From Gammaproteobacteria bacterium (GTDB lineage Bacteria; Pseudomonadota; Gammaproteobacteria; DRLM01), in assembly GCA_015490395.1 (NCBI GenBank), contig WFXX01000005.1:1-19692 (forward strand): 19,692 nucleotides of DNA, given 5' to 3'. Each line of letters begins with the position of its first letter. Position 1 is the first letter of the stretch. The notes under the pieces are model-generated. The model was not told the origin of the DNA and did not search any database. It worked only from the letters and a program-made list of their open reading frames with translations. Below, one piece after another: positions 1 through 6,291 of this stretch. The position numbers and the translations under genes are program-made.

Positions 1-954
1 ACCCCCACCCACCCCCACGGCGGGCGCTTCTGGGAGGTGTGCCAGAAGCACGGGGTGACCATCTTCTACACCGCCCCCACGGCCATCCGGGCCCTGATGC
101 GCCTGGGGGACGAGATCCCCGCCCGCTACGACCTCTCCCGCTTGCGGCTGCTGGGCACCGTGGGCGAGCCCATCAACCCGGAGGCCTGGATGTGGTACCA
201 CCGGGTCATCGGCGGGGGGCGCTGCCCCATCGTGGACACCTGGTGGCAGACGGAGACCGGGGCCCACATGATCGCCCCGGTGCCTGGGGCGGTGCCCCTG
301 AAGCCGGGCTCCTGCACCCTCCCCCTGCCCGGCATCGAGGCCGACGTGGTGGACGAGGGGGGCGAGCCCGTCCGCGACCCCGGGCGGGGGGGCTACCTGG
401 TCATCAAGCGCCCCTGGCCCTCCATGCTGCGCACCATCTGGGGCGACGACCGGCGCTACCGGGAGACCTACTGGGGCCGCTTCGGCGGCCGCTACTACGT
501 GGCCGGCGACAGCGCCCGCCGGGACGAGGACGGCTACTTCTGGATCATGGGGCGGGTGGACGACGTGCTCAACGTCTCCGGCCACCGCCTGGGCACCATG
601 GAGATCGAGTCCGCCCTGGTGGCCCATCCCCGGGTGGCCGAGGCGGCGGTGGTGGGCCGTCCCCACGAGATCAAGGGCGAGGCCGTGGTGGCCTTCGTGG
701 TGGTCCGCGGCCGGCGCCCCGAGGGCACCGAGGCCGAGGCGCTCACCGCGGAGCTGCGCGAGTGGGTGGCCAAGGAGATCGGCCCCATCGCCAGGCCGGA
801 GGAGATCCGCTTCGCCGAGGGCCTACCCAAGACCCGCTCGGGCAAGATCATGCGGCGGCTGCTGCGGGCCATCGCCCGGGGGGAGGCCATCGCCCAGGAC
901 ACCTCCACCCTGGAGAACGAGGAGATCCTCCGCCAGCTCCGCGGTGAGGCCTGA
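1..954 (+). CDS. acs: Acetyl-CoA synthetase, C-terminal half (5' end outside window)
   Basis: This is the last 317 residues of an AMP-forming acetyl-CoA synthetase, which activates acetate to acetyl-AMP and then acetyl-CoA in the cytoplasm. The frame is open from base 1, so the gene starts before the window; about half of a usual protein of roughly 640-650 residues is present. Visible family signatures are the nucleotide-binding VDTWWQTETG (codons starting near 232), the adenylate-binding YYVAGDSARRDEDGY and GRVDDVLNVSGHRLGT hinge region, and the C-terminal PKTRSGKIMRRLLR near 829-870. The lysine of SGK is the residue acetylated in the Salmonella enzyme (family knowledge). The EIES and VVGRPHEIKGEA segments also match Acs. 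The gene converges on the DUF1931 gene with only 34 bases between stop codons. An ATG at 37 is internal, not the start. A propionyl-CoA synthetase is possible but less likely. Confidence 0.95.
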   Translation, partial: TPTHPHGGRFWEVCQKHGVTIFYTAPTAIRALMRLGDEIPARYDLSRLRLLGTVGEPINPEAWMWYHRVIGGGRCPIVDTWWQTETGAHMIAPVPGAVPLKPGSCTLPLPGIEADVVDEGGEPVRDPGRGGYLVIKRPWPSMLRTIWGDDRRYRETYWGRFGGRYYVAGDSARRDEDGYFWIMGRVDDVLNVSGHRLGTMEIESALVAHPRVAEAAVVGRPHEIKGEAVVAFVVVRGRRPEGTEAEALTAELREWVAKEIGPIARPEEIRFAEGLPKTRSGKIMRRLLRAIARGEAIAQDTSTLENEEILRQLRGEA

Positions 955-959
955 GCCTC

Positions 960-985
960 GGGCACGGTGCCCGGGCAGCTGCCCG
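960..985. terminator. Two adjacent palindromes between convergent genes
   Basis: A 6-bp palindrome with a single central base (960-972, GGGCAC/GTGCCC) abuts a perfect 14-base palindrome (972-985, CGGGCAG/CTGCCCG). They fill the short gap between the acs stop and the stop of the opposite DUF1931 gene, a usual place for a shared terminator. There is no clear T-run on either strand, so intrinsic termination is inferred only from position and symmetry. Confidence 0.35.
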
Positions 986-988
986 CCC

Positions 989-1435
989 TCAGAGCAGGAG
1001 GCGGAACAGGGCCTCGGCCCGCTCCCAGTGCTCGGTCTGGGGGTTTCGCAGCTCGGGGTCCAGCACCTTGAAGGCCTTAGCCAGCGCCACGGTGATCCCG
1101 CCCACCAGCTCGGGAAGCATGGCCTCCACCTCCTCGGCGTAATCCAGCTCCAGCGGCGGGAGCGTGGCGAGGCGCTCCAGGATGGGCCCCAGCTCCAGGG
1201 CCACGTCCAGGGCACGGAACGCGTGGACGCTCTCCTGCAGCCCCTTGGTCACGGGCAGGTCCTGAGGCTGGATGACATCCCGCCCGTTGGCCTTGGCCGT
1301 CGCCACGCCGCGCACCAGGAGGTCGTGCAGCCGGCCCTGGACGAAATCGCTCAGGCGCTTGACGTCGTCCTTGTCCACGTCCAGGCCGGCGGCCTCGCGG
1401 AACAGGCGCTCAAACTTCACCGGGCTGATGAGCAT
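989..1435 (-). CDS. DUF1931 family protein (bacterial double histone fold)
   Basis: A 148-residue protein that I recognise as the DUF1931 family. Crystal structures from Thermus thermophilus and Aquifex aeolicus are known for this family, and show a single chain folded like a dimer of histone folds (family knowledge from memory). The sequence is closely similar along its length: FERLFREAAGLDVDKDDVKR at the N-terminus, NGRDVIQPQDLPVTKGLQES in the middle, then LPPLELDYAEEVEAMLPELV and a closing LDPELRNPQTEHWERAEALF. The start ATG has a good ribosome site (GGAGGAAGG, about 4-8 bases upstream). It sits downstream of two Hsp20 genes and a DUF2892 gene on the same strand, but a strong terminator lies just upstream and it has its own candidate promoter. 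Its cellular role is not established; DNA binding is suspected because of the fold. The identification is confident; the function is not. Confidence 0.88.
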   Translation of the reverse strand: MLISPVKFERLFREAAGLDVDKDDVKRLSDFVQGRLHDLLVRGVATAKANGRDVIQPQDLPVTKGLQESVHAFRALDVALELGPILERLATLPPLELDYAEEVEAMLPELVGGITVALAKAFKVLDPELRNPQTEHWERAEALFRLLL

Positions 1436-1471
1436 GGCCCTTCCTCCTTCCTTGCCTTGCCGTTGACATGG

Positions 1472-1501
1472 AAGTTGGGGACGGGAAGGGCCCTCCGCAA
1501 G
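1472..1501 (-). promoter_or_regulatory. Candidate sigma32-type promoter of the DUF1931 gene
   Basis: On the minus strand a -35-like CTTGCG (1496-1501, in the context CCCCTTGCG) is followed after 15 bases by CCCCAACTT (1472-1480). This resembles the heat-shock sigma factor pattern CTTGAA-N13-17-CCCCATNT. The predicted RNA start would be about 30 bases before the ATG at 1435. The match is by eye and high GC raises the chance of coincidence. Confidence 0.4.
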
Positions 1502-1531
1502 GGGCCCGACGGGACCGCCCTTGAGGGCATC

Positions 1532-1572
1532 GTTAAGAAAAGGGGCGGAGGGCCTCGCAGGCCCTCCGCCCC
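1532..1572 (-). terminator. Intrinsic terminator after the YgaP-like gene
   Basis: A perfect 14-bp stem (1542-1555 with 1559-1572) around a 3-base loop is followed on the minus strand by TTTTCTTAA. It lies 28 bases past the stop codon of the gene ending at 1601 and should end transcription coming from the Hsp20/YgaP-like genes, separating them from DUF1931. Confidence 0.85.
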
Positions 1573-1600
1573 CGGGCGCTGGCCCGAGACCCGGGCGTGT

Positions 1601-1987
1601 TCAAGCCGCCCGGCGGTGGGGCATCTCCCTCGCAGGCGCCTGCCCCCGCGCCGGACGCTCCAGGTGCACCACCTCAGCGCCCCGCCGGAGCAGGGCCGCC
1701 ACCTGGGTCGGATAGCCCGCACAAGGCTGGCTTCCGCCGCAGGTGCGCACGCCTGCCAGGTGATAGAGCGGATCCCACCCCCAGACGGCGGTCAGGGCCG
1801 GATAGAGGCCCAGCAGCACCCCATACAGGCTCCAGGCCCCGGGCGGGCCGTCCAGGAAGAGCACGTGGGTGCTCAGGGCCAAGCCGGCCAGACCGCGAAG
1901 GGTCCGGTCCAGCACGCCCAGGTTGCGCAGCCCCTGGTTCGGATCGGTGGCACGCTGGAAGATGCGGACGAAGTCGCCGTATGCCAT
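1601..1987 (-). CDS. YgaP-like DUF2892 membrane protein
   Basis: A 128-residue protein matching the DUF2892 (YgaP-type transmembrane) family. It begins with the characteristic NLGVLDRTLRGLAGLAL, followed by a second hydrophobic stretch (about residues 52-66) and the family end motif LTAVWGWDPLYHLAGVRTCG. Two membrane helices are expected at roughly residues 30-46 and 50-67, followed by a soluble, arginine-rich tail of about 40 residues that is longer than in minimal DUF2892 proteins. The tail region has two cysteines after RTC, in the stretch GGSQPC. No rhodanese domain is present, unlike E. coli YgaP. The ATG has a strong ribosome site, GGAAGGAGGAG. It lies 174 bases after the second Hsp20 gene with a weak hairpin between them, so co-transcription is uncertain. 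Function is unknown; a membrane stress role is only inferred from neighbours. Confidence 0.8.
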   Translation of the reverse strand: MAYGDFVRIFQRATDPNQGLRNLGVLDRTLRGLAGLALSTHVLFLDGPPGAWSLYGVLLGLYPALTAVWGWDPLYHLAGVRTCGGSQPCAGYPTQVAALLRRGAEVVHLERPARGQAPAREMPHRRAA

Positions 1988-2101
1988 CGCCTCTCCTCCT
2001 TCCTTCGCGCTCCCACTGGAACCCTAGGAACGAAGCGAGACACGACACACAACAGCCTCGTCCGGCGCGCGCCATGGCTGGGTCGGGCCGCGCCGGCGCC
2101 C

Positions 2102-2120
2102 CCGGGGCCAAGGGCCCCGG
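2102..2120 (-). terminator. Hairpin downstream of the Hsp20 pair
   Basis: A perfect 8-bp GC stem (2102-2109 with 2113-2120, loop of 3) lies 42 bases past the stop of the second Hsp20 gene. A smaller GGCC-TTCG-GGCC stem sits between them. No T-run follows the larger stem, so it may weaken rather than end transcription, or stabilise the 3' end of the mRNA. I found no convincing promoter in the remaining gap before the YgaP-like gene. Confidence 0.35.
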
Positions 2121-2161
2121 AGGCAGGGAAGAGAGACCGGCCCGAAGGCCCGAAAGTTCCC

Positions 2162-2716
2162 TCAGCCCACCGCCTCCTCCCCCTCGTCAGGGGGCTCCGC
2201 GGCACGCACGGGCACCCGCCTGCCACGGGAGCGGGGGCTCTTGGGCAGGATCACGGTGAGGACCCCCCGCCGGTAGCGGGCCCGGGCCCCGTCGGGGTCC
2301 ACCTCCACCGGAAGGGGGATAACCCGCTCGAAGCTTCCGTAGGCCCGCTCCACCAAGAGGAACTGGCGCTCGCCCTCCTCCCGCTCCAGGCGCTTCTCAC
2401 CCCGGATACGCAGGGCGCCGCCCTCCACCGAGACCTCCAGCTCTCCCGGATCCAAGCCGGGGACCTCGACCCTCACGACCAGGGTCTCGTCGGTGGACGA
2501 GATGTCGGCTGGCAGCAGGCCCCAGCGGGGGGAGCGGGCCAGGGCCTGCTCCCCCACCGTCTCCAGGGCCCCTCCCTCCTCGGCCTGCTGCCGAGGTGGG
2601 TGGAAGCGGGTCAGGGCGTCCCAGGCCTTACGGCCCAGGTGCTGCCAGCCCTCGGCGAGGGCCCCCCAGGCCCGGCCTACGCCGGCGCGGAGCTGCTCCA
2701 AAGGATGGCCGGCCAC
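2162..2716 (-). CDS. Hsp20/alpha-crystallin small heat shock protein (second of pair)
   Basis: A 184-residue small heat shock protein, an ATP-independent holdase that binds unfolding proteins as an oligomer in the cytoplasm. Residues about 68-165 form the alpha-crystallin domain: DISSTDETLVVRVEVPGLDP, then GGALRIRGEKR, ERAYGSFERVIPLP and the hallmark RRGVLTVILPK. A C-terminal V-P-V tripeptide near residue 172 matches the I/V-x-I/V oligomerisation motif. The N-terminal arm (about 65 residues) is tryptophan- and glutamine-containing and longer than in the first copy, and the C-terminal tail is acidic. The start is a GTG placed 4 bases after the stop of the upstream Hsp20 gene, with GGAAGG before it, so the two are almost certainly co-transcribed and translationally coupled. 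It is clearly diverged from its partner, so the pair may form mixed oligomers like IbpA/IbpB; that is inference. Confidence 0.92.
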   Translation of the reverse strand: MAGHPLEQLRAGVGRAWGALAEGWQHLGRKAWDALTRFHPPRQQAEEGGALETVGEQALARSPRWGLLPADISSTDETLVVRVEVPGLDPGELEVSVEGGALRIRGEKRLEREEGERQFLLVERAYGSFERVIPLPVEVDPDGARARYRRGVLTVILPKSPRSRGRRVPVRAAEPPDEGEEAVG

Positions 2717-2720
2717 GGCC

Positions 2721-3161
2721 TCAGCCTTCCACCGCGATCCGGCGCGGCTGGGCCTGCCGCCGCTTGGGGATCACCACCTGGAGCACCCCATGGCGCCCGG
2801 TGGCCGAGACGGCCTCGGCGTCCGCCGTGTCCGGGAGCATGAACCGCCGGTAGAAGGTCCCGAAGGGGCGCTCCCGCCGCTTGTACTGGGCCTCCTCCGC
2901 GGGGGCGGGACGCTGACCGCGGATGGTCAGGACCCCGTTCTCCATGGTCACCTCGATATCCTTGGGGTCCACCCCCGGCACGTCCGCCTCGATGACGAAG
3001 CGGTCCTGCTCCTCGCGGATGTCCACCAGCGGCACCCAGTCGCTGGTGGCCGCTGCGCTCTGCTCCGTCGCCTCGCCTACCAGGCGGGCGTCGAAGAGCC
3101 GGTTCATCTCCTTCTGAAGCTGGTTGATCAAGGCGAAAGGGTCGTAAGGGGTCAATGCCAT
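2721..3161 (-). CDS. Hsp20/alpha-crystallin small heat shock protein (first of pair)
   Basis: A 146-residue Hsp20 protein. The N-terminal arm reads MALTPYDPFALINQLQKEMN, a common form in bacterial class A Hsp20s. The alpha-crystallin domain spans about 42-138 with VDIREEQDRFVIEADVPGVD, NGVLTIRG, RPFGTFYRRFMLP and GVLQVVIPK. The C-terminal R-I-A-V gives the I-x-V motif used for oligomer assembly. I chose the ATG at 3161 because GGAGGAG lies 7-13 bases before it. An in-frame ATG at 3176 would add five residues but overlaps that ribosome site. A sigma32-like promoter lies just upstream, as expected for a heat-shock gene. It is the first gene of the pair and its stop is 4 bases from the GTG of the next. 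Confidence 0.95.
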   Translation of the reverse strand: MALTPYDPFALINQLQKEMNRLFDARLVGEATEQSAAATSDWVPLVDIREEQDRFVIEADVPGVDPKDIEVTMENGVLTIRGQRPAPAEEAQYKRRERPFGTFYRRFMLPDTADAEAVSATGRHGVLQVVIPKRRQAQPRRIAVEG

Positions 3162-3193
3162 CGGTCGCTCCTCCATCGGCTGTCTGGCCCCCT

Positions 3194-3221
3194 ATCTGGT
3201 GGCGCCCGGCAGCTTTTCAAG
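3194..3221 (-). promoter_or_regulatory. Candidate sigma32 heat-shock promoter of the Hsp20 pair
   Basis: On the minus strand CTTGAA (3216-3221, in context CCCCTTGAAAA) matches the heat-shock -35 exactly. After a 14-base spacer comes CACCAGAT (3194-3201), which agrees at 6 of 8 positions with CCCCATNT. The implied transcript start is some 25 bases before the ATG at 3161. Placement before an Hsp20 operon supports it. Confidence 0.6.
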
Positions 3222-3313
3222 GGGATCTGGCGTGGTTTTAATTTTTTATTTTTAATCAGCTAGTTATATCGATTAATTAAACTTATGAATCACAAATTTA
3301 CGTATAATTTCTA

Positions 3314-3343
3314 TTGACGTTCCCGCCTTCGGAGCCCTATGCT
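3314..3343 (+). promoter_or_regulatory. Candidate sigma70 promoter of the small membrane peptide
   Basis: TTGACG (3314-3319) and TATGCT (3338-3343) are separated by 18 bases, close to the vegetative consensus. They lie directly downstream of the AT-rich core, which would serve as an upstream activating element. The leader to the ATG at 3457 would be about 105 bases. Confidence 0.5.
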
Positions 3344-3456
3344 TTTTACGCCCTTCCAGCATGGGCATTCGTCCCCAAAGGGAAGAAGGCCATCGCGGGG
3401 AGGACAGCGAGATACGAACTAGAGCTTCTCAGAAGCCAAGCGAGGAGGAGAGATCC

Positions 3457-3543
3457 ATGTATACCGCCGGTGCCCTCATCGCCATCGGCATCGCTGCGCT
3501 CATCGTCCTTTCGGCCCTGCTGGAGACGATGCGCCACGGCTGA
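3457..3543 (+). CDS. Small single-pass membrane peptide (28 residues)
   Basis: A short gene coding for 28 residues. After MYTAG comes one uninterrupted hydrophobic stretch, ALIAIGIAALIVLSALLE (about residues 6-22), and a short tail ETMRHG with mixed charge. The ATG has a very strong ribosome site (GAGGAGGAG, ending about 6 bases upstream), a plausible promoter 115 bases upstream, and an intrinsic terminator 34 bases after the stop. Together these look like a complete stand-alone gene. I recognise no family. The in-frame ATG at 3361 would give 60 residues but has no ribosome site. Divergent orientation from the Hsp20 pair hints at a stress link, but that is inference; it may be a toxin-like or regulatory membrane peptide. 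Confidence 0.6.
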   Translation: MYTAGALIAIGIAALIVLSALLETMRHG

Positions 3544-3576
3544 TGCCTGCCCCTACGGGGGCGACGGGCGATCACA

Positions 3577-3606
3577 GGAAAGGGGCCCAATGGGCCCCTT
3601 TCCCTT
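3577..3606 (+). terminator. Strong hairpin terminator between the small ORF and pnp
   Basis: A perfect 12-bp stem (3577-3588 with 3592-3603) with loop AAT is followed on the plus strand by CTT. The stem itself has an AAA/TTT block. It lies between converging genes and can serve both: after the small ORF (stop 3543) and after pnp (stop 3627). A uridine run is weak on both sides. Confidence 0.7.
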
Positions 3607-3626
3607 GGCCGGTAGGCGAGGCAGGC

Positions 3627-5768
3627 TCAGCGGCCGCCCGGCTGCCTCTTGCGGGCCGCCCGCTCCTCTTCGTCCACGGCCTTGATGCTGAGCCGGACCC
3701 GCCCCTGCTTGTCCACCTCCAGCACCTTGACCCGAACGATGTCTCCTTCACGGAGCTTGTCCGAGACGTTTTGCACCCGCTCCTCGGAGATCTGGGAGAT
3801 GTGCACCAGACCGTCCCGCCCGGGGAGGATGTTGACGAAGGCCCCGAAGTCCATGAGCTTGGCCACGCGCCCCTCGTAGACCTTGCCCACCTCCACCTCG
3901 GCAGTGATCGCCTCAATGCGCCGCCTGGCCTCCAGACCAGCCTCCAGGTCCACCGCGGCGATGTTCACCGTACCGTCGTCGGCGATGTCGATCTCGGTGC
4001 CCGTCTCCTCGGTGATGGCCCGGATGGTCACCCCGCCCTTGCCGATGACATCCCGGATGCGCTCGGGATCGATCTTGAAGGTGATGTAGCGGGGGGCATA
4101 GGCCGAGAGCTCCTTGCGGGGCTCGCTGATGACCTTGGCCATCTCCGCCAGCACATGCAGCCGGGCTTCCCGGGCCTGCTCCAGGGCCACCTCCATGATC
4201 TCCCGGGTGATACCCCGGATCTTGATGTCCATCTGCAGGGCGGTGACCCCCTCGGCGGTCCCGGCCACCTTGAAGTCCATGTCGCCGAGGTGGTCCTCGT
4301 CGCCCAGGATGTCGGTGAGCACCGCGAAGCGCTCACCCTCCTTGACCAAGCCCATGGCGATGCCAGCCACCGGGGCCTTGATGGGCACGCCGGCATCCAT
4401 CAGGGCCAGGCTGGCGCCGCAGACCGAGGCCATGGAGCTGGAGCCGTTGGACTCGGTGATCTCCGAGACCACCCGGATGGAGTAGGGATAGGTGCTCATG
4501 TCCGGCATCACGGCCAGCACGCCGCGCTTGGCTAGGCGGCCGTGCCCGATCTCCCGCCGCTTGGGGGCCCCCAGGAAGCCGGTCTCCCCCACGCAGTAGG
4601 GCGGGAAGTTGTAGTGGAACAGGAAGGGCTCCCGGTACTCGCCCTCCACCGCGTCGATGATCTGGGCGTCGCGCTGGGTGCCCAGGGTGGTGATCACCAG
4701 GGCCTGGGTCTCGCCCCGGGTGAACAGGGCCGAGCCGTGGGTGCGGGGCAGGACCCCTACCTGGCAGGAGATGGGCCGCACGGTCTTGAGGTCGCGCCCG
4801 TCGATGCGCGGACCGCCAGCGAGGATGCGCTCGCGCACGGTGCGCTTCTCCAGAGCGTCCAGGGCCGCCACCACCTGCTGGGGGGTCCAGCGGGGGAGCT
4901 GCTCACCCTGGGGCATCGCCAGCTGCTGCACCAGCTCGTTGCGGATGGCGGCCAGGCGCTGCTGGCGCTCCTGCTTGGCCGCCACCGAGTAGGCCTCGGC
5001 CACTCGTGGACCGGCCAGTTCCCGGACCCGCTCTTCCAGCTCCCGGTCGGGTTCGGCAGGCTGCCAGTCCCAGGCGGGCTTGCCGGCCTCGGCCGCCAGC
5101 TCCTTGATGACCCGGATGGCCTCCTGCATGTGCCGGTGGCCGAACATGACCGCATCCAGCATCACCGACTCGGGCAGCTCCTTGGCCTCGGACTCCACCA
5201 TGAGCACCGCGTCCTCGGTGCCGGCCACCACCAGGTCCAGGAGGGATTCTTTGAGCTCGCTCAGGCGCGGATTGAGGAGGAACTGGCCGTCCTTGTAACC
5301 CACTCGGGCCGCGCCGATGGGTCCCTGAAAGGGCAGCCCGGAGAGGGCCAGGGCCGCCGAGGCGCCCAGCATGGCGGGGATGTCCGGGTCAATGTCCTTG
5401 TCCACCGAAAGCACGGTGGCGATGATCTGCACCTCGTTAGTGAAGCCCTTGGGGAAGAGGGGGCGGATGGGCCGGTCGATGAGACGGGAGGTAAGCACCT
5501 CCTTCTCGCTGGGGCGGCCTTCGCGGCGGAAAAAGCCGCCGGGGAACTTGCCCCCGGCGTAGGCCCGCTCCTGGTAGTTCACCGTGAGGGGGAAGAAGTC
5601 GCGGCCCTCCAGGGCCTCCTTGGAGCCCACCGCGGTGACCAGCACCACGGTGTCCCCCATGCTGGCCAGCACCGCCCCCGTGGCCTGGCGGGCGATGTGT
5701 CCGGTCTCGAAGCGGACGACGTGCGGTCCGTACTGGAAGCTCTTCTGGAGAGGGGTCGGCGTGCTCAC
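3627..5768 (-). CDS. pnp: Polynucleotide phosphorylase (PNPase)
   Basis: A 713-residue 3'-to-5' phosphorolytic exoribonuclease of mRNA decay and the degradosome (E. coli 711). Two RNase PH-like domains are clear: the first includes GRDFFPLTVNYQERAYAGGK and FFRREGRPSEKEVLTSRLID. The second includes FTRGETQALVITTLGT, ESNGSSSMASVCGASLALMD and the catalytic GDEDHLGDMDFKVAGT with its two key aspartates. They are followed by a KH domain (VIGKGGVTIRAITEETGTEI) and a C-terminal S1 domain (EGRVAKLMDFGAFVNILPGR). The start is a GTG at 5768, with AAAGGAG 8 bases before it; an upstream in-frame start at 5822 would add 18 unlikely residues. The gene follows rpsO at 155 bases with a hairpin between, as in E. 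coli, where RNase III cuts that region so that PNPase controls its own mRNA; here this is inferred. The tail after S1 is short. Confidence 0.98.
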   Translation of the reverse strand: MSTPTPLQKSFQYGPHVVRFETGHIARQATGAVLASMGDTVVLVTAVGSKEALEGRDFFPLTVNYQERAYAGGKFPGGFFRREGRPSEKEVLTSRLIDRPIRPLFPKGFTNEVQIIATVLSVDKDIDPDIPAMLGASAALALSGLPFQGPIGAARVGYKDGQFLLNPRLSELKESLLDLVVAGTEDAVLMVESEAKELPESVMLDAVMFGHRHMQEAIRVIKELAAEAGKPAWDWQPAEPDRELEERVRELAGPRVAEAYSVAAKQERQQRLAAIRNELVQQLAMPQGEQLPRWTPQQVVAALDALEKRTVRERILAGGPRIDGRDLKTVRPISCQVGVLPRTHGSALFTRGETQALVITTLGTQRDAQIIDAVEGEYREPFLFHYNFPPYCVGETGFLGAPKRREIGHGRLAKRGVLAVMPDMSTYPYSIRVVSEITESNGSSSMASVCGASLALMDAGVPIKAPVAGIAMGLVKEGERFAVLTDILGDEDHLGDMDFKVAGTAEGVTALQMDIKIRGITREIMEVALEQAREARLHVLAEMAKVISEPRKELSAYAPRYITFKIDPERIRDVIGKGGVTIRAITEETGTEIDIADDGTVNIAAVDLEAGLEARRRIEAITAEVEVGKVYEGRVAKLMDFGAFVNILPGRDGLVHISQISEERVQNVSDKLREGDIVRVKVLEVDKQGRVRLSIKAVDEEERAARKRQPGGR

Positions 5769-5879
5769 GGGCCCGGCTCCTTTAAAACAGATTCTCGATG
5801 ACGCTCCCCAGGCGAGGCGCACGGATACCCTGACCCGGCTCAGCCCCCAAGGGGCCGCCTACTGGATCCCGGAACAGAC

Positions 5880-5901
5880 GCGGCCGCCCCTGGGCGGCCG
5901 C
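5880..5901 (-). terminator. rpsO-pnp intergenic hairpin
   Basis: A perfect 10-bp stem (5880-5889 with 5892-5901) lies 22 bases past the rpsO stop. The minus strand has no T-run after it. By analogy with E. coli it could be a leaky terminator of rpsO, an RNase III target in the pnp leader, or both. Confidence 0.5.
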
Positions 5902-5923
5902 CGGCGCTGCGAAGCCTCGCCCG

Positions 5924-6193
5924 TCAACGGCGTAGACCGAGGCGCTGGATCAGCGTCCGGTATCGCTCGGCGTCTTTGCGCTTGAGATAGTCCAATAGCC
6001 GGCGACGCTGGCTGACCATCTTGAGCAGCCCTTGGCGGGAATGATGGTCGTGAGGGTGCACCTTGAAGTGCTCCGCCAGCTGCTCAATCCGCGCCGAGAG
6101 CAGCGCCACCTGCACCTCCGGGGAGCCGGTATCCCCCGGGGAGCGGCCGAACTCCTCCACGATGCGACGCGTGGTCTCCGTGCTCAATGCCAT
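5924..6193 (-). CDS. rpsO: 30S ribosomal protein S15
   Basis: An 89-residue S15, exactly the family length, which binds the central domain of 16S rRNA and nucleates platform assembly. Recognisable segments are MALSTETTRRIVEEFGRSPG, DTGSPEVQVALLSARIEQLA, HPHDHHSRQGLLKMVSQRR (rRNA-contact histidines and arginines) and the end RLLDYLKRKDAERYRTLIQR. The start ATG has AGGACGAG before it. It lies between truB (stop at 6292) and pnp, the standard gammaproteobacterial order, and has its own sigma70 promoter in the 98-base gap. Its leader contains a possible small stem (GTCC...GGAC), so S15 self-repression through the leader, known in E. coli, is possible but unproven here. Confidence 0.98.
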   Translation of the reverse strand: MALSTETTRRIVEEFGRSPGDTGSPEVQVALLSARIEQLAEHFKVHPHDHHSRQGLLKMVSQRRRLLDYLKRKDAERYRTLIQRLGLRR

Positions 6194-6240
6194 CTCGTCC
6201 TACTCTGCTGGCTCGTCCACCCAGGGGACGGAAGGTAGCT

Positions 6241-6270
6241 ATTTTAACCGCCCCCAGGAAAGCGTGACAA
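6241..6270 (-). promoter_or_regulatory. Sigma70 promoter of rpsO
   Basis: On the minus strand TTGTCA (6265-6270) and TAAAAT (6241-6246) are separated by 18 bases, near consensus, giving a leader of about 40 bases before the ATG at 6193. E. coli likewise has a promoter at this point between truB and rpsO. Confidence 0.75.
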
Positions 6271-6291
6271 TAAGCTGGGTGCGCAGCAGGC

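Larger units (their letters stand above)
3162..3456. other. Divergent intergenic region with an AT-rich core
   Basis: This 295-base gap separates the leftward Hsp20 pair from a rightward small ORF. Its core, 3236-3310, is about 84% A/T (63 of 75 bases, counted by hand) in DNA that is otherwise about 70% GC. It contains long T and A runs, TTAATTAA-like steps and a perfect TATAAT at 3303-3308 (+). The right part (3344-3456) would be the leader of the small ORF. I see no protein-coding capacity with a ribosome site. Such AT cores can act as UP elements, bend DNA or bind nucleoid proteins; which of these applies is not shown. Confidence 0.7.

Noticed and set aside
1463..1468. Perfect TTGACA on the plus strand
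   Set aside because: No -10 element at a suitable distance and no plus-strand gene downstream.
944..2842. A 632-codon plus-strand open frame across the DUF1931, YgaP-like and Hsp20 genes
   Set aside because: It crosses several real minus-strand genes, terminators and intergenic gaps, and its product is Pro/Gly/Arg-rich without domains.
3303..3308. Perfect TATAAT on the plus strand in the AT island
   Set aside because: No acceptable -35 at 16-18 bases; likely a product of local composition. The TTGACG/TATGCT pair just downstream is better.
3361..3456. 60-residue version of the small plus-strand ORF
   Set aside because: The ATG at 3361 has no ribosome site and adds only charged residues; the ATG at 3457 has GAGGAGGAG.
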